Shown one piece after another: positions 11,637-22,734 of a stretch of DNA of 64,000 nt. A program made the position numbers and the translations under genes. A model generated the notes under the pieces. It was not told where the DNA came from. It ran no database searches and saw nothing but the letters and a program-made list of their open reading frames with translations. The number at the start of each line of letters is the position of its first letter. Within the stretch, counting starts at the first letter, position 1. This stretch comes from Aurelia coerulea (lineage: Eukaryota; Cnidaria; Scyphozoa; Semaeostomeae; Ulmaridae), in contig CM076949.1 in NCBI GenBank assembly GCA_039566865.1, positions 6,725,501 through 6,789,500 of the forward strand. The letters are read 5' to 3'.

Positions 11637-12278
11637 AAATCTTAAAAAGGTTGGTGCGAAATTCTATGACCTATTATTTGGAACTAAATGGCTTCAAATC
11701 AACTTTAGCCATTTCTCTATAATTCTACCGTTAAACTTTTCTGAAATCTTCAATATTTTCAGAATCAAAGTGCTTTGCTTATTTTTTTGAGAATTCAAGA
11801 CACATTTTGAAAAAACGTAAGGCTATCTTAGTTTCTACACTTTTGAGGAGTTACAGAATAGTTTTCAAGAAAGGTAAAGAAAATTATAGTTTATGAATGT
11901 GTACAGTATGGTATCAAGCAAAAGTTTTTCACTCTTCTGGTTTATGATTTATAAATTTGATGACATCACATCCTCAAATGAGTTGAAATATGACTTACAG
12001 AGGAGTTACAGAATAGTTTTGAGGAAAGGTAAAGAAAGTTATAGTTTATGAATGTGTACAGTATGGTATCAAGCAAATGTTTTTCACTCTTCTGGTTTAT
12101 GATTTATAAATTTGATGACATAACATCCTCAAATGAGTTGAAATATGACATCTGCTGTAATTTCGAAAAATATTAAAAAATCTCTAAAAGTTTTTTTCAA
12201 GCCATCGGTTCAAAGAAATAGGTCATGGAATTTTAAACCGACATTTTTAAACAAATTTAAAGATTTGGAACCTGTGTT
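11637..12278. mobile_element. Palindromic MITE, AGCATAGG family (D2), internal 155-bp duplication
   Basis: Same family as 10366. ACGCTTCAC is repeated at 11628-11636 and 12279-12287 (9 bp), although the left end lacks the usual first dozen bases. A segment beginning GAGGAGTTACAGAATAGTTT occurs at 11845 and again at 12000. It is a near-identical tandem duplication covering the GTATGGTATCAAGCAAA and TGATGACAT blocks. Confidence 0.8.
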
Positions 12279-12287
12279 ACGCTTCAC

Positions 12288-12790
12288 TGAACTTATTCAT
12301 GGTTCAATAATTTGATCTCATTGTTTTGAATCAGTGTCCTCAAAGTTCACAAACGAATATCAGTTAGCTAATTTACCCGAAAATGTTATTTACGTGTGGC
12401 AAGATTCCAGAGTTACAATCGAGTGGCACAAGAAAATGGATGAAATTTTTGGTTTCCTCTCAAGGGAGAAGATCCTGTTTGTTGTCATTGTTTTGAAATT
12501 GAAACAATTTGATCGACAATTATAATCCTTATTGTAACATTTTCATGGCGCTAAATTGCTCACTCGAAATTTTTATTGAAGCAAATTACCTCAGTTACAA
12601 TAAATTGCACGTTTTTAGGGGGAAATTGCGGCTGTTTCATCCGTGCTGTCTACGACCTTGATTAGAAATAACTTCAATTTACATCACCAACTTTTGAGAA
12701 ATATATTTTCAAAGCTATTTTAGCGTTAATCAAGAAAGTTGAGGAAAGTGTGCTTTCTGCTTCAATTTGTGGTTTTTAAGCTGAGGAATT
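12288..12790. other. No gene recognised
   Basis: Unassigned, with one short open frame (12334-12525) of no recognisable family. Confidence 0.35.
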
Positions 12791-12794
12791 TGAT

Positions 12795-12987
12795 CGGTGA
12801 AGGTGAAGTTGTAGTTTTTAGCACCAAGTGCTGGGATCACAGAAGTAGCTAGGCGCTAATCGAGTTCACGATCACGACCCCTTGTCATGACTCTCAAGTG
12901 GTGGGGCTCTTTCGTATATCGAACCCTGTCCACTGACTGTTCTGGCTGCAAAGTCAGAGGATTACACCACTGCGCCACAACACCTTC
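12795..12987 (-). mobile_element. tRNA-derived SINE, copy 3
   Basis: Reverse-strand copy with a GGTGAAGGTGAAG tail at 12796, the body (GTGCTGGGATCACAGAAG, CCCCTTGTCATGA) and the head ending TGCGCCACAACACCTTC at 12987. Confidence 0.85.
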
Positions 12988-13218
12988 AATTTACACCTTT
13001 CATTGGCAATGCTAGTTGTTTAGAAAAGTTTTCAGACACATCTGCAAAGCAAACGATCATTCAAGGATAAAAGGGCATTACCAAGCATTATGAAATATCT
13101 CCTCTAAACTCGAAAATGGAAAACAGTTTAGCCGTAGGGTCGTTATGTGTTTGGATTGGATGCTTCCTTGGTATCGTTTTGTAATTGTTTGTTATTGTGA
13201 ATGTAACTTTTATGAGAA

Positions 13219-14548
13219 TGTTCCAGACCATTATGACCCATTGGACCAATATGACCCTGGAGTCATATTGGTCCGGACCAATATAGCCCTCGACAATATT
13301 TGGGTCATATTGGTCCATAGAGGGTCATATTGGTCCAATCAGAAATGCCGAATACGAGGCTATCGAGCACATGACAACAGGACCTGGAAACTAATTGATG
13401 TGAGCATGCGCGATATTATGAATGGAAACGTAAAGCGTGTGTGCATGCGTGTTTCATTTCGGCGACAAAATTAAATAACAGTCATGAAGCAGGATTGCGG
13501 ACAAAGACTTACAGAAACAACATACTCAGCAAAGCTTTGAAAACTGGCCATTCATTATTAGATACGGAGGATTATGCTGGACTTATGACGATGAGTTTCT
13601 TGTTTCCCTGTGCTCTTTGACTTAAAGATGGCGCTTCGGTCAACAGAGACTCGTATTATTACTCTGATAAAGCTGACCCTATTTAGGCCCAAACTCTGAG
13701 CTTCCTAGAATACCAATTTAAAAGTGTTGAAGGGTGAAGATTTCTTCGTGTGTCCGCCTACAGGAGCAGGGAAAACCTATTTTTAGAACTTATTGCTTTG
13801 CTTTTATGTCCTCGTCAGCCCTAAACGAGCGAAGTCTTACTGTGGACTTTGGACTTTAGAATGTCTCTTGGGAAACCAATCCAAAAAGTCCTGAAATAAG
13901 TGAGAGAGTATTGTTCTTCAATTCAATGCATTATTACAACACAAAGACAAGTCCTTGGAGGTTTCACAAAAATATTTCGCAAAATGTTTGGGCTCTCTGG
14001 CAGGCACTCTGAAAGTGAGACTTCACAAAATAGGGTCAGCTTTTTCATTGTTTCATTATGAGTTCCCGTTGAGCAGGGTTTACTGCAGGGATACAAGGGA
14101 CTCATCGTCATAAGTCCAGCGCACACTCCCATATGACCAAATCCTGGACCAAACAATGAAGTTCCCCCGGGCCTCCTTTAGCTAACTAAAGAAGTTCCTC
14201 TTGAATTGTCATACCCCCCCCCCTTCCCCTAAGTTTAGGATGCTTCGCATGACCCTTGAGATAATTTCTTATCTATTTGCTGAACAGTTTCTTATCTATT
14301 TGCCAAGTGAAATGCAACGTAACGTATAACGTATCCTCCTCATTTGGAGGCATGCAAGCACGTAAGATATGATATTGTTGCTTCTCCATTCAATGCAGTC
14401 ACCATTTTGAAAAATATGAGAGCGAGGCTGGTTTCTAAGGGCCATACTGGTCTAGCAGTGGTCATACTGGTCTGGGGGTCATATTGGTCTTGACCAATAT
14501 GACTCCAGGGTCATAATGGTCCAAAGGGTCATACTGGTCTGGAACAAG
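13219..14548. mobile_element. 1.3-kb element with iterated GACCAATATGACCC subterminal motifs (W)
   Basis: Both ends carry several copies, in both orientations, of GACCAATATGACCC/GGGTCATATTGGTC. The left block is 13219-13335 and the right block is 14440-14548. The outermost ends are inverted (TTCCAGACCANTATGACCC). Inner inverted repeats also pair, e.g. GCTGGACTTATGACGATGAG at 13574 with its complement near 14100. Repeated subterminal motifs are typical transposase-binding arrays. No transposase and no convincing TSD were found. Confidence 0.6.
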
Positions 14549-14592
14549 AATATGAAAACATAACTTGAAAATATGCTTTTCTGCTCGGTGTC

Positions 14593-15079
14593 AACATAGG
14601 ACTCAAATCTTTAAAAAGGTCGGTGTAAAATTCTATTTCAGTTTTCTTTGAAATAAATGGCTTGAAAGGAACCTGGGGTTTTTTACCGTAAATCTGCCGT
14701 GGAAATTTATTTATATCTTGATTTGTTTTAACATGGCGGCATCTATCAAATTTGAGGCTATGACGTCATCAAATTTCTAAATCTTAAACCAGAAGAGCTA
14801 CAGATCTTCATAAACTGTGGTTATCTTGAAGGTTTTATCATTTTTCCTCTTTAGGTTTAGGATTTACGATGATTTGAATTTTTTCAAAATTTTACATGAA
14901 TGCTTTCAAAAATAATCAAATTGCCGCCATGTTGAAAAAAGTGAAAATATCAAAAAATGTCCACGGAAAATTTACAGCAAAGTACCAGAAGTTCCTTTCA
15001 AGCCATTCAATTCAAAGAAAAATGTCATAGCATTTTACACCCAGCTTTTTAAAGATTTGAAAGATTTGAGCCCTATGCT
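14593..15079. mobile_element. Palindromic MITE, AGCATAGG family (D3), 9-bp TSD
   Basis: Ends AACATAGGACTCAAATC and GATTTGAGCCCTATGCT are inverted. CTCGGTGTC is duplicated at 14584-14592 and 15080-15088. It belongs to a subfamily (AACATGGCGGC, TTACAGCAAAGTACC) shared with the fragment at 55224. Confidence 0.85.
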
Positions 15080-15136
15080 CTCGGTGTCATCGTTTTGAAG
15101 CTAAAAATAGACAAAAATTTGATCATCATGAAATAC

Positions 15137-15427
15137 CATGGGTAGTTAGACACTGCTGGTGTGCTTCTATGGAGGAGCGCTGGATGATATGTATCTGCGG
15201 GGGAAATTTTTTGTAGTACTGCGGAGGAGATATCGAAAGGACGAAAATATTAATTAAACTATCCGCAGTACTATAAAAATTTCCCCCGCAGATATCTCCT
15301 CCGCAGTACTATAAAAAAATTCCCTCGCAGATATCTCCTCCGCAGTACTATAAAAAATGTCCCCCGCAGATACATATTATCCAGCTCTTCTCCATAGAAG
15401 CACACCAGCAGTGTCTAACTACCCATG
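15137..15427. mobile_element. Hairpin MITE with internal tandem units (V)
   Basis: CATGGGTAGTTAGACACTGC and its inverted copy form the ends. GAAATAC occurs at 15130-15136 and 15428-15434. The right arm carries about three tandem copies of a unit containing CCCCCGCAGATATCTCCTCC and GCAGTACTATAAAAA. No coding capacity. Confidence 0.75.
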
Positions 15428-15770
15428 GAAATACTGGGTAAGTAAAAACAAGTTTTAGATGTTTTGCGGGCTGCGGAACAAATAGTACCCAGCTGATATT
15501 CAAAACCAACATGTTAAGTTATCAGTCAAAGGCTATCTTAGATGTGAAAATTTTGTTTGGTAAAATCGCCCATCATTTAGAGCTGGAAATTAGGAAAATG
15601 CTGGCAAGGGGTTTGAATCGGAACGAGAATTCCACGTTCAATTCTGGTTCATGATTTACTTGCCATTGAAATCTAAAATCAATACAGTTGTCAGATTCAG
15701 AAATAGAATTTCAATTTCAATGGTAAGTAAATCATGGACCTGAATGGAACGTGGAATTCTCGTTCTCATA

Positions 15771-16512
15771 AGCCTGGTTTCCATATGATCGTTTCGATCG
15801 TCCCAGTCGCCTCAGTCGCCTGAAATTGTGTTCAGTAGCCTGCTTGCAGACTCAACTCCTCAGTGTTCAGGCGATTCAAACGATTATATGGAAACATTTT
15901 GCGGACGATTGCTGACGATTGCTAACGATCCAGGCGACCCGGACGATCGCGATCGTTTCGATAGAAATGAGTTCTATCCGGACGATCGGCACGATCCGGA
16001 ACGATCGTAAATCGTTTATGGAAACCAGTTCAGACGATTGGGACGACTGAGACGATTTAAATAGATCTCAAAATGCAATGTTTCATCTTGATCAGTCTCA
16101 AACTTTCCCGAGGGGCCCAAGGGCATCTGAAGAAAAATTCCCTCTCGTGAAGACGAAGCTCTTGTACCAGAGTGTCGTACATCCCCAGCTCTTCTGAAAT
16201 ATCTTCCTCACCCAAAATCTATGATTCCTTGGCTCTTTTTTCGACTCTGTCTCTTCAGAATGACGATAAACAAATACGCAGTGAGTTTTGCCCTACGATT
16301 TACCGAGCGATTTACCGCAGCCATATTATAGGAAGCTGATTTGGTGCCAAAAAGTTTCTTTGCTCATTCATACTTTTGTCAATGCATGCTTGCGAACGAT
16401 CAGAACGATCATATGGAAACAGGGATGCACAAGGATCGTCCGGATCGTGCGAATCGCTTCAAATTTTGGCGACGATTGCCGACGATCGAAACGATCATAT
16501 GGAAACCAGGCT
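15771..16512. mobile_element. AGCCTGGTTTCCATATGATCG element (H1), rich in GATCG motifs
   Basis: Inverted ends AGCCTGGTTTCCATATGATC / GATCATATGGAAACCAGGCT enclose 742 bp full of GACGATC/GATCGTC iterations. ATA borders both sides. A half TAGCCTGC hairpin has inserted at 15836. Related ends occur at 56341 and 59400-59530. Confidence 0.7.
15836..15861 (+). mobile_element. Half TAGCCTGCG hairpin inside H1
   Basis: TAGCCTGCTTGCAGACTC lies between GTGTTCAG at 15828-15835 and GTGTTCAG at 15862-15869. It looks like a hairpin element that lost one arm but kept its duplication. Confidence 0.5.
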
Positions 16513-16554
16513 ATAGAAGCCCGTTTCGAGCATTTTGTTTATTTTTGGGTCCTA

Positions 16555-16832
16555 GTGAAGTGAAGTGAAGTGAAGTGAAGTGAAGTGAAGTGAAGTGAAG
16601 TGAAGTGAAGTGAAGTGAAGTGAAGTGAAGTGAAATGAAGTGCAGTGAAGTTGCATTTTTTAGACCCAAGCGCTGGGATCGCAGAAGTAGAGAAGACCTT
16701 ATCGAGTCCGCGACCCCTTGTCATGACGCTCAAATGGTGGGGCTCTACCGCCTCCACCGGGTATCGAACCATGTCCGCCTGACTGTTCTGGCTGCAACGT
16801 CAGAGGATTACACCCTTGCGCCACAACACCTT
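16555..16832 (-). mobile_element. tRNA-derived SINE, copy 4, with expanded tail microsatellite
   Basis: Reverse-strand SINE whose head (TTGCGCCACAACACC) ends near 16832. Its tail end at 16555-16634 is a pure GTGAA array of about 16 units. In the other copies the same place holds only one or two GGTGAA units. Confidence 0.8.
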
Positions 16833-17016
16833 GGACCTTGGTTTTCCTTAAATGGTTTTCCAAACAAAATTTGCACAGCTAAGTAAGCCTTTGACTGATA
16901 GATAAACAGTTCAGTTATAAATATCGGCTGCTTGCTTTTTATTCCACAGCTGCCCAAACGTTAAAATTTTTTTTGACTCACTCGCTATAGTTGGAATTTG
17001 TTGATAATTCATGATA

Positions 17017-17240
17017 CCAGGTGAGTCAATGAAGAGAATCCCCGTTTGAAAGGCCACGGCTACCTGGATATCAAGACGATGATGTCGGCAAATATATTGT
17101 TTAATGGTAGGCATATTCATATCCATTTTGAAATTTACCTGACTGAAATCGGCCACTCCGTTTTGAAATTATGAGAGATTTTCTCGAGCCTTCATGCCGC
17201 AAAAAATGCCGCCGGATGTAAAGAGGGATAATCTCGAGAA
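17017..17240 (+). mobile_element. Truncated CCGGGTGAGTCA-family MITE (C2)
   Basis: Starts CCAGGTGAGTCAATGAAGAG after TA and follows the C family (ATCCCCGTTTGAAAGGCCAC, CTGACTGAAATCGGCCACTC) for about 220 bp. No right end was found before unrelated sequence. Confidence 0.65.
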
Positions 17241-17475
17241 GGCCGCTAGCCTTGCTATCTACGGAGCACCACACATGTATAATCATCCCATGTTTACTTA
17301 CGACATGTCTAAACTTATTTAGTCCATTATTAGAAACATCAACGCAAAAATAGCTCCTTGGGGCTTCGTTAAAGAGCCAATTTACGTTTCTTCGCTGCAA
17401 GCATCTTCAAGCAAGGTCCGACACACAGCCTGCACCTGCAGTCTGCAATCATGGTTTTTGTTCGATGCAATTCTA

Positions 17476-18120
17476 CCGGGTGAGTCGATAAAAAGAATCC
17501 CGGTTTCAAAGGTCATTGCTACCGATTGCTACCTGGATATCAAGACAATGATATGGGCAAATATATAGTTTCATGGTAGAAATGTTCAAATCTACTATAA
17601 CATTTGCCTGACTGAAATCGGCCACTCCATTCTGGAATTATGAGGGATTTTCTCGAGAAAGCCTCTTCAAAAAACCTTCAAAACGTGCCCAAAATCATGA
17701 ACAAATTTCCCTTACATTTCTGCCTTACAATGAATGGCCTTACAGCAATGACTTGTGGACGCTTTAGCACGTGCTATCCTCTTGGGAGGATGAACAAGTC
17801 CTCCCCCTGGTATCGATGACCTATTTCAAGGTGATTCCATTCCCCCAAGAGGACAAAATACATGAATTTATGTGAGTGTCGTCAATTTTAGGAAGGAAAT
17901 TTTGCTCATTGTTTTCATTCGTTTTTGCAGGTTTTTAGAAGGGGCTTTCTGCATTCGATCACCCATATCGACGGGAAGGAATGGCCGATTAAGGCCGGGT
18001 AAATTACTGAACCTAATTGAACGTATTGGCAATAAAATAAGACAGTTTTCAATATTATTGCTTTGATATTCATGGAACAGTGGCCTTCCAAGCGGGGATC
18101 CTTTTTTCTGACTCACCCGG
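17476..18120. mobile_element. Palindromic MITE, CCGGGTGAGTCA family (C3)
   Basis: Full-length 645-bp copy with TA on both sides. It is closely similar to 7259-7894 throughout, including the central CCTCTTGGGAGGATGAACAA and CCCCCAAGAGGACAAAATAC blocks. Confidence 0.9.
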
Positions 18121-18122
18121 TA

Positions 18123-19340
18123 CTACTGTTTGTATTCATGGCACAACTTTGCATGGCACAAAACACGTTTGAATTCAAAACATGTTTGTGAAGAAATTGA
18201 TTGGTGATCACTTGACTCGAAGTGGGTATAAACAAGCGATAGCCGATTTTGTCTTTTTGCATAAACATCATTTTAACGAAAGAATATTTATGATTGCCCA
18301 TAGCCTTTAAAGGCATTGAGTCATGGTAAAGAGACCGCATATACCCATTTTGCAAAACATTGCTTGGTCATGATGATTGCTGACGCGAATCTGATTTGCT
18401 GTCATTCAAAGTGCACACGCCAGGTGGGATCCGATGTAGCCTTGTATTTGTGAAGTTGATGTTTGATCACATGAAAACAGACCGATTACATGAAAACAGA
18501 CAGACTCCCTAGCGGACAATCGCTATTTACCATGACTCGATGTCTTTAAGAGTCTAAATGCCGACACTCAAAGAATATGTCTCTAAGAAAATGTTCGTGA
18601 GATTTCGAAGAAATCAACATTCTATTATCTAAGTGGTAATATTCATGACTAGCCTAATTGGTTTGTGTGAAAGTTTCCACATTTGAAACTGTTCGACAAG
18701 ATGAACCATCGGTTTTCATCGAATTTGCAATTATGGCCCAACAGAGTGATTACGATTGTGGGAATTTGAATTTATTGACAGGCAAAGACTTCTTATATTC
18801 AAATCAAACGTCATTTCAAAATTGTTCATTCTGGTACATGATTGTGCTGAAGGTGACGGTGGGGGACGTTTCAGCAAGATGCATTGCGTTCTTTAATCGA
18901 AAATGTAATGCACCTTGCAAGAAAGGGTCGAATTTGTTTCGCCTAGTGTTTTTTTCACACCACACAATACCTGCGCAATTTGAAATAGTGAAAAATGTCA
19001 CGGTAGCAAAATTTTAGCTAAATTGAAAGCGGTAGGAAATTTGACCGTAACAAACTCATTGCAATTTTCCCAAGAATCTGATGTCAAAGAAATGTACCTA
19101 CGCCTTAAAAATCAATCATCTTTGGTTTTGGTAGCGTCGAAAATGTTCCATTTTCATCGTGTTCGAGTGTTCACACGAGGAAAACGCACCGGTTAGGGTT
19201 CCGTTTTCAAGATTTACCATTTCAAAATGTGCTGGCAAAAGTTGTGCAGTTTTTGCGTATCCGTAGCACATTTCACCGTTTTCAAATCGTACCTGTCCCT
19301 ATCGTTTGAAGGCAATCTCAGTTGGATAGTGCGTTGGCGC
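18123..19340. other. No gene recognised; one 119-codon open frame
   Basis: 18658-19017 (+) is open for 119 codons, but the translation resembles no family I know. Frames of that length are expected by chance in 64 kb of AT-rich sequence on six frames. No other structure was seen. Confidence 0.4.
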
Positions 19341-19796
19341 AACAAGGGCAAATTTTGCACTACAATAGCTACATTTGCGTTTGATTGACACTTAAATGCA
19401 AAGCGATTAGCGATCACAGAAAAAAGAAATTCTTTCAACCAGTAATTCAAAACAAACAAAGCCGCAAAAGTTTCCCGAAGCTAGTAGGACAAACTCTCGC
19501 CTCGTGTAAGCGAAAGGTGTTTTTAAGAGAAGTCACGTGCTTATAACGAAAGAAGAAGGGTAAATCTAAAGTTCTGTCTGGCAGATTTTCCTTATTTGAT
19601 TCAGGAGCTGTTTTTTAATCGTTTCATTTAAGCCCTAAATACACGAGAATTACAATGCCTTCTGCTCGGCTTCTGAATCAAATATACAAAATCCGCAAGA
19701 CAGATCTTTAGATTTACCCTTTTTCTTTCGTTATAAGCACGTAACTTCTCTTAAAAACCACATTTCGCTTGCACAAGGCGAGAGTTTGCCCTGCTA
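19341..19796. mobile_element. Palindromic MITE, AACAAGGGCA family (N1), right end truncated
   Basis: Left end AACAAGGGCAAATTTTGCAC, then AAAGCGATTAGCGATCACAG and GCCGCAAAAGTTTC as in the copies at 49097 and 49741. The two halves are inverted (GGACAAACTCTCGCCT at 19490 against its complement at 19775). It stops where a D-family fragment begins. Confidence 0.65.
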
Positions 19797-19807
19797 GTAT
19801 ATATATT

Positions 19808-20032
19808 TGATAATTTCAGAATTAGAGGGTTTTTCCTCTTTTTTTAAGAATTCAAAACAAATTTCCAAGAAAATTGACAACATCATAATTTCTAAACTTT
19901 AAGTTGAAAATACGGTTCAACTGTAGAATTTTAGCAAAGTAGCTAAAGTTTCTTTCAAGCCATTCAGTTCAAAGGAATAGTGGTCATAGAATTTTACACG
20001 AACCTTTTTTAAGATCTTTTACCCATGATGTT
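19808..20032. mobile_element. Right half of an AGCATAGG-family MITE
   Basis: TTTCAGAATTAGAGGGTTTT through AAGCCATTCAGTTCAAAG and GAATTTTACACGAACC matches the right arm of the D family. The terminal AACCTATGCT is degraded. Confidence 0.55.
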
Positions 20033-20241
20033 TATCGAACCATGAACTGGTTGGGGCTAATTGTTGGGGCTAGGGTTTGAGAATTGTTGATGAATTGGGC
20101 GAACAGACTGTACTATCAAATTGTAAAATTTAATCTACTATGAAATTTTAAAATTTAAAGCAGGAGTGCTTTTCATCTGGTTGTACTGGAGAAAAGGAAA
20201 ATTTTTGCAAGGAATTTGCGTGTAGTTAACTTTGCAAAATA

Positions 20242-21615
20242 CCGGGTGAGCCAGAAAAGAGTTCCCGCTGTCGAAAAAATTCATAGCACTGAGCGCACTT
20301 GACTTGACGGATGTGAATGATTCAAATTATAGTTAATAATCAAAAGATAAAACTATGTTTGTGATTTTTCTCGCGTTTTATGAACACTGAAAATAAAAAT
20401 GAATTCAATTTTCCGAAAATTTTGATTACGAAATGCCTGAAAATTGTCATAAACACTTGATCAAAATGTGAAGAATCTGCTGAAGGGCATTTCACCTCTC
20501 TCTCTCTCGGGAGTTATAGGAAATGGATTTTCAAACAGATAATGAAGATTTTCAATCCCATGGCAATAAATGTGCAGACGATATCTCTCAGCCGTGAAAA
20601 TTTTGATCTTTTTTATTGTTTTGTGCGAGAATTTTCTTTGTTATTTGATAAAATATTTTAGGCCTTTTTCTGGAATTTAGCAAAGTTTCGTTAAGTCAAA
20701 TTTACCTACAGGGTGTCCCAAAATAATTGTTCGACGTTTGATTAAGTATAATAAAAAATAGCGAAATGATAAAGGGCTCCATAGTAAGATAACCATACTG
20801 CTGACATTTTAAATTAATTTTAGACACTAGAAGCTAGCAAATCAGTCAAATATTCACGGAGTTACGATGTTTTGAAGTTCAAGTTTGTGCGAAAGATGAA
20901 ACCAGACGCGCCTAAAATTGCATATTTTGTGAAAATAAAATCTCGTTCATTCAAAGCAAAAATTGAATTTAAAAAGCGCTTTCGATAAACTAGCTTTCTC
21001 TAACATTGAGTCAAGGTTATGGATGCTTGGAAGAATCCTGTTGAGCACAATTTAGAATATCCTCGTCTCTCATCGATTCAGTTTTCATTCCATGTTTTTG
21101 GATACTTGCATTCTTAAGTAAAGTTTGCCAAAAACAGGTACAAGAATTAGATTAATTTTGAAGTTTTTTTTTGGTTTGCCTGATATCAACAAGAGGTAAA
21201 ACATTGGACAGTCTTCCTTTACCTCGGTTTTAGGACGTCTTTTTGAAAAACAAGTCAGTTAAAGGCGTCTGATTTCTGTTTTCGCACAAACTTGATCTTC
21301 AAAATCTTATAACTCTGTGAATTCTTAGCGGATTCGCAAGAGTCTAGCGTCAAAAATTAATTTGAAATCTTAGGAACAGGGCTATTTAACAAGGAGACTG
21401 TACATTTTATCGTTACTTTTTAATATTTAATCAAACGTTTAACAATTTTTCTGGGACACGCTGTAGTTTGACTTCCAGGTCTTTTGAATTAAGAGAACAA
21501 TGAAGAAAGAGTTTCAATCTCTCGGCTATCAAACAGAACTCGATTCATTCCAGTCCATCAAATACTCTTAGTGCCACAAATTTTCACAAGCGGGAATTTT
21601 TTCTGGTTGACCCTG
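20242..21615. mobile_element. CCGGGTGAGCC-family element (A2) hosting a nested MITE
   Basis: Inverted ends CCGGGTGAGCCAGAAAAGAG and the complement of GAATTTTTTCTGGTTGACCC, with TA at 20240-20241 and 21616-21617. Without the insert at 20709-21463 it is about 617 bp. No transposase. Confidence 0.75.
20709..21463. mobile_element. Palindromic MITE, CAGGGTGTCCC family (B1), nested in A2
   Basis: Ends CAGGGTGTCCCAAAATAATT and the complement of AATTTTTCTGGGACACGCTG, continuing into the inverted TTGATTAAGTAT / TTTAATCAAACGTT. TA is duplicated. Length 755 bp. A second copy is at 58635 and a right-end fragment at 30942. Confidence 0.85.
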
Positions 21616-21619
21616 TAGA

Positions 21620-22050
21620 TTCAGCATCATCGAAAGAAAATGTTTCATGAGCTTTTGTAATCAAACGAAATATTTGCTGGGCTGGGTGTGTACATGCTTT
21701 TAATTCTCCTATCCATCGTTAACTCTTTGCCTCTCGACAAACATGTCTTTCATCTCCGTGGGAATAACTTATCCAATTAAAACAAAAGAATTTCCAGGTA
21801 AATTGAATTTCTGAATTTCACTAGAAATTTGACACGTGTTTTAAGTACCCTTGATCTGCTAGATTCAAGGTGTAGACTTGCAGGTGCTTTCAGGCTTGAC
21901 CGAACCCGTATTTAAACAAACTCTTGTTTTCACACATTTTACGCTGGCTTGCTTGATCACCGGGCAGTTAATTGCTTTCGCTAAGATAGCTGCTTCTCAT
22001 ACGAGCTTCTCTTCAGTTGAAAGTTAGCTCTGTGTACAGACAATTTCGAA
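21620..22050 (+). promoter_or_regulatory. 5' flank of the Tudor-domain exon
   Basis: No repeat family was recognised here, unlike the dense repeats on both sides, so promoter and 5' UTR of the following exon are expected within it. No TATA box or other core element is clear. A TGA in frame with the downstream ATG lies at 22018-22020, which makes 22051 the first usable methionine of that frame. Confidence 0.35.
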
Positions 22051-22219
22051 ATGACAGATGGCTTGTTTTCATTCTCGATAAATGATGTTGTTCTGGCTGA
22101 ATGGGACAAGAAGTTGTATTACGCGAAGATCTTGTCAATTAGTCACGGCAGATCAGCCTGTCGCTTGCTTTTTGATGACAATTCCGAAGAAGACGTGGCA
22201 TTTTCACTCATCCATAGTG
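22051..22219 (+). CDS. First coding exon of a Polycomb-like (Tudor-PHD) protein: Tudor domain
   Basis: The exon encodes about 56 residues starting MTDGLFSFSINDVVLAEWDK. It reads as one small Tudor barrel: a W-x5-Y pattern (W18, Y24), then an LLFDDNSEED turn with F41. In the Polycomb-like family the Tudor domain binds trimethylated H3K36 through an aromatic cage and helps recruit PRC2 to chromatin. Three cage positions seem present (W18, Y24, F41), but the fourth aromatic appears replaced by an acidic residue (E47). The start is chosen because TGA lies in frame at 22018 and the context has G at -3. The donor is uncertain: exon end 22216 (GTGGTC) or 22219 (GTCAGA). Either leaves phase 1, matching the PHD exon at 33601. 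The family call rests on Tudor followed directly by PHD; another Tudor protein is the alternative. Confidence 0.6.
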
Positions 22220-22734
22220 GTCAGAAAATTTTTATGAGTTTAATTCCTTCTACTTTTCTAACGAAGCTTTAGGCCTACACGTGGTACAATAATCATACTT
22301 ATAGTTCGAACAGAGTATGATATTTCACGACGTTTTGAGCTACTAGACTCAATACAAAGTCCCAGTTATCACAACAGCAACAACAACAACAACAACAACA
22401 TGTTCCATTCCATTTTTTAAAAATGGAATGGAGTGAAAATATTGAAACGAGTGGTGTAAGTGTACTATATTCTCACAGAGTACGATATTTCATGACGTTT
22501 TGAGCTATTGCAACAGAATATGACATTTTGCCACATTTTGAGCTGATATTTCATTGACATGGTAACAGGCTTAGCTGGAAACATCGCGAAATATCACACT
22601 CTTTTTGAAATATAATTTGTATATCACTTTATTATTTGTTTTTACTTATGAAATATCCCAACTAACTATCCAAAATGAGAAGTGATCTATTTAATTTTTG
22701 CATCAATTGTTTCAACATGATTTATTTTTCTAAT

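Larger units (their letters stand above)
15434..16985. mobile_element. Palindromic element, CTGGGTAAGTAA family (J1), with nested insertions
   Basis: The left arm (15434-15770) contains CAGTCAAAGGCTATCTTAGA and TGTGAAAATTTTGTTTGGTA. The right arm (16840-16985) has the inverted equivalents (CCAAACAAAATTTGCAC, GCCTTTGACTGAT). TA flanks the ends. Inside the left arm lies a further palindrome (15620-15768) around TTCAATTTCAATGG. The middle holds the H1 element and a SINE. Its sister copy is at 35478. Confidence 0.7.

Noticed and set aside
18658..19017. 119-codon cysteine-containing frame considered as a small secreted protein
   Set aside because: No signal peptide, no splice or start support, no recognisable pattern. 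Length is expected by chance.
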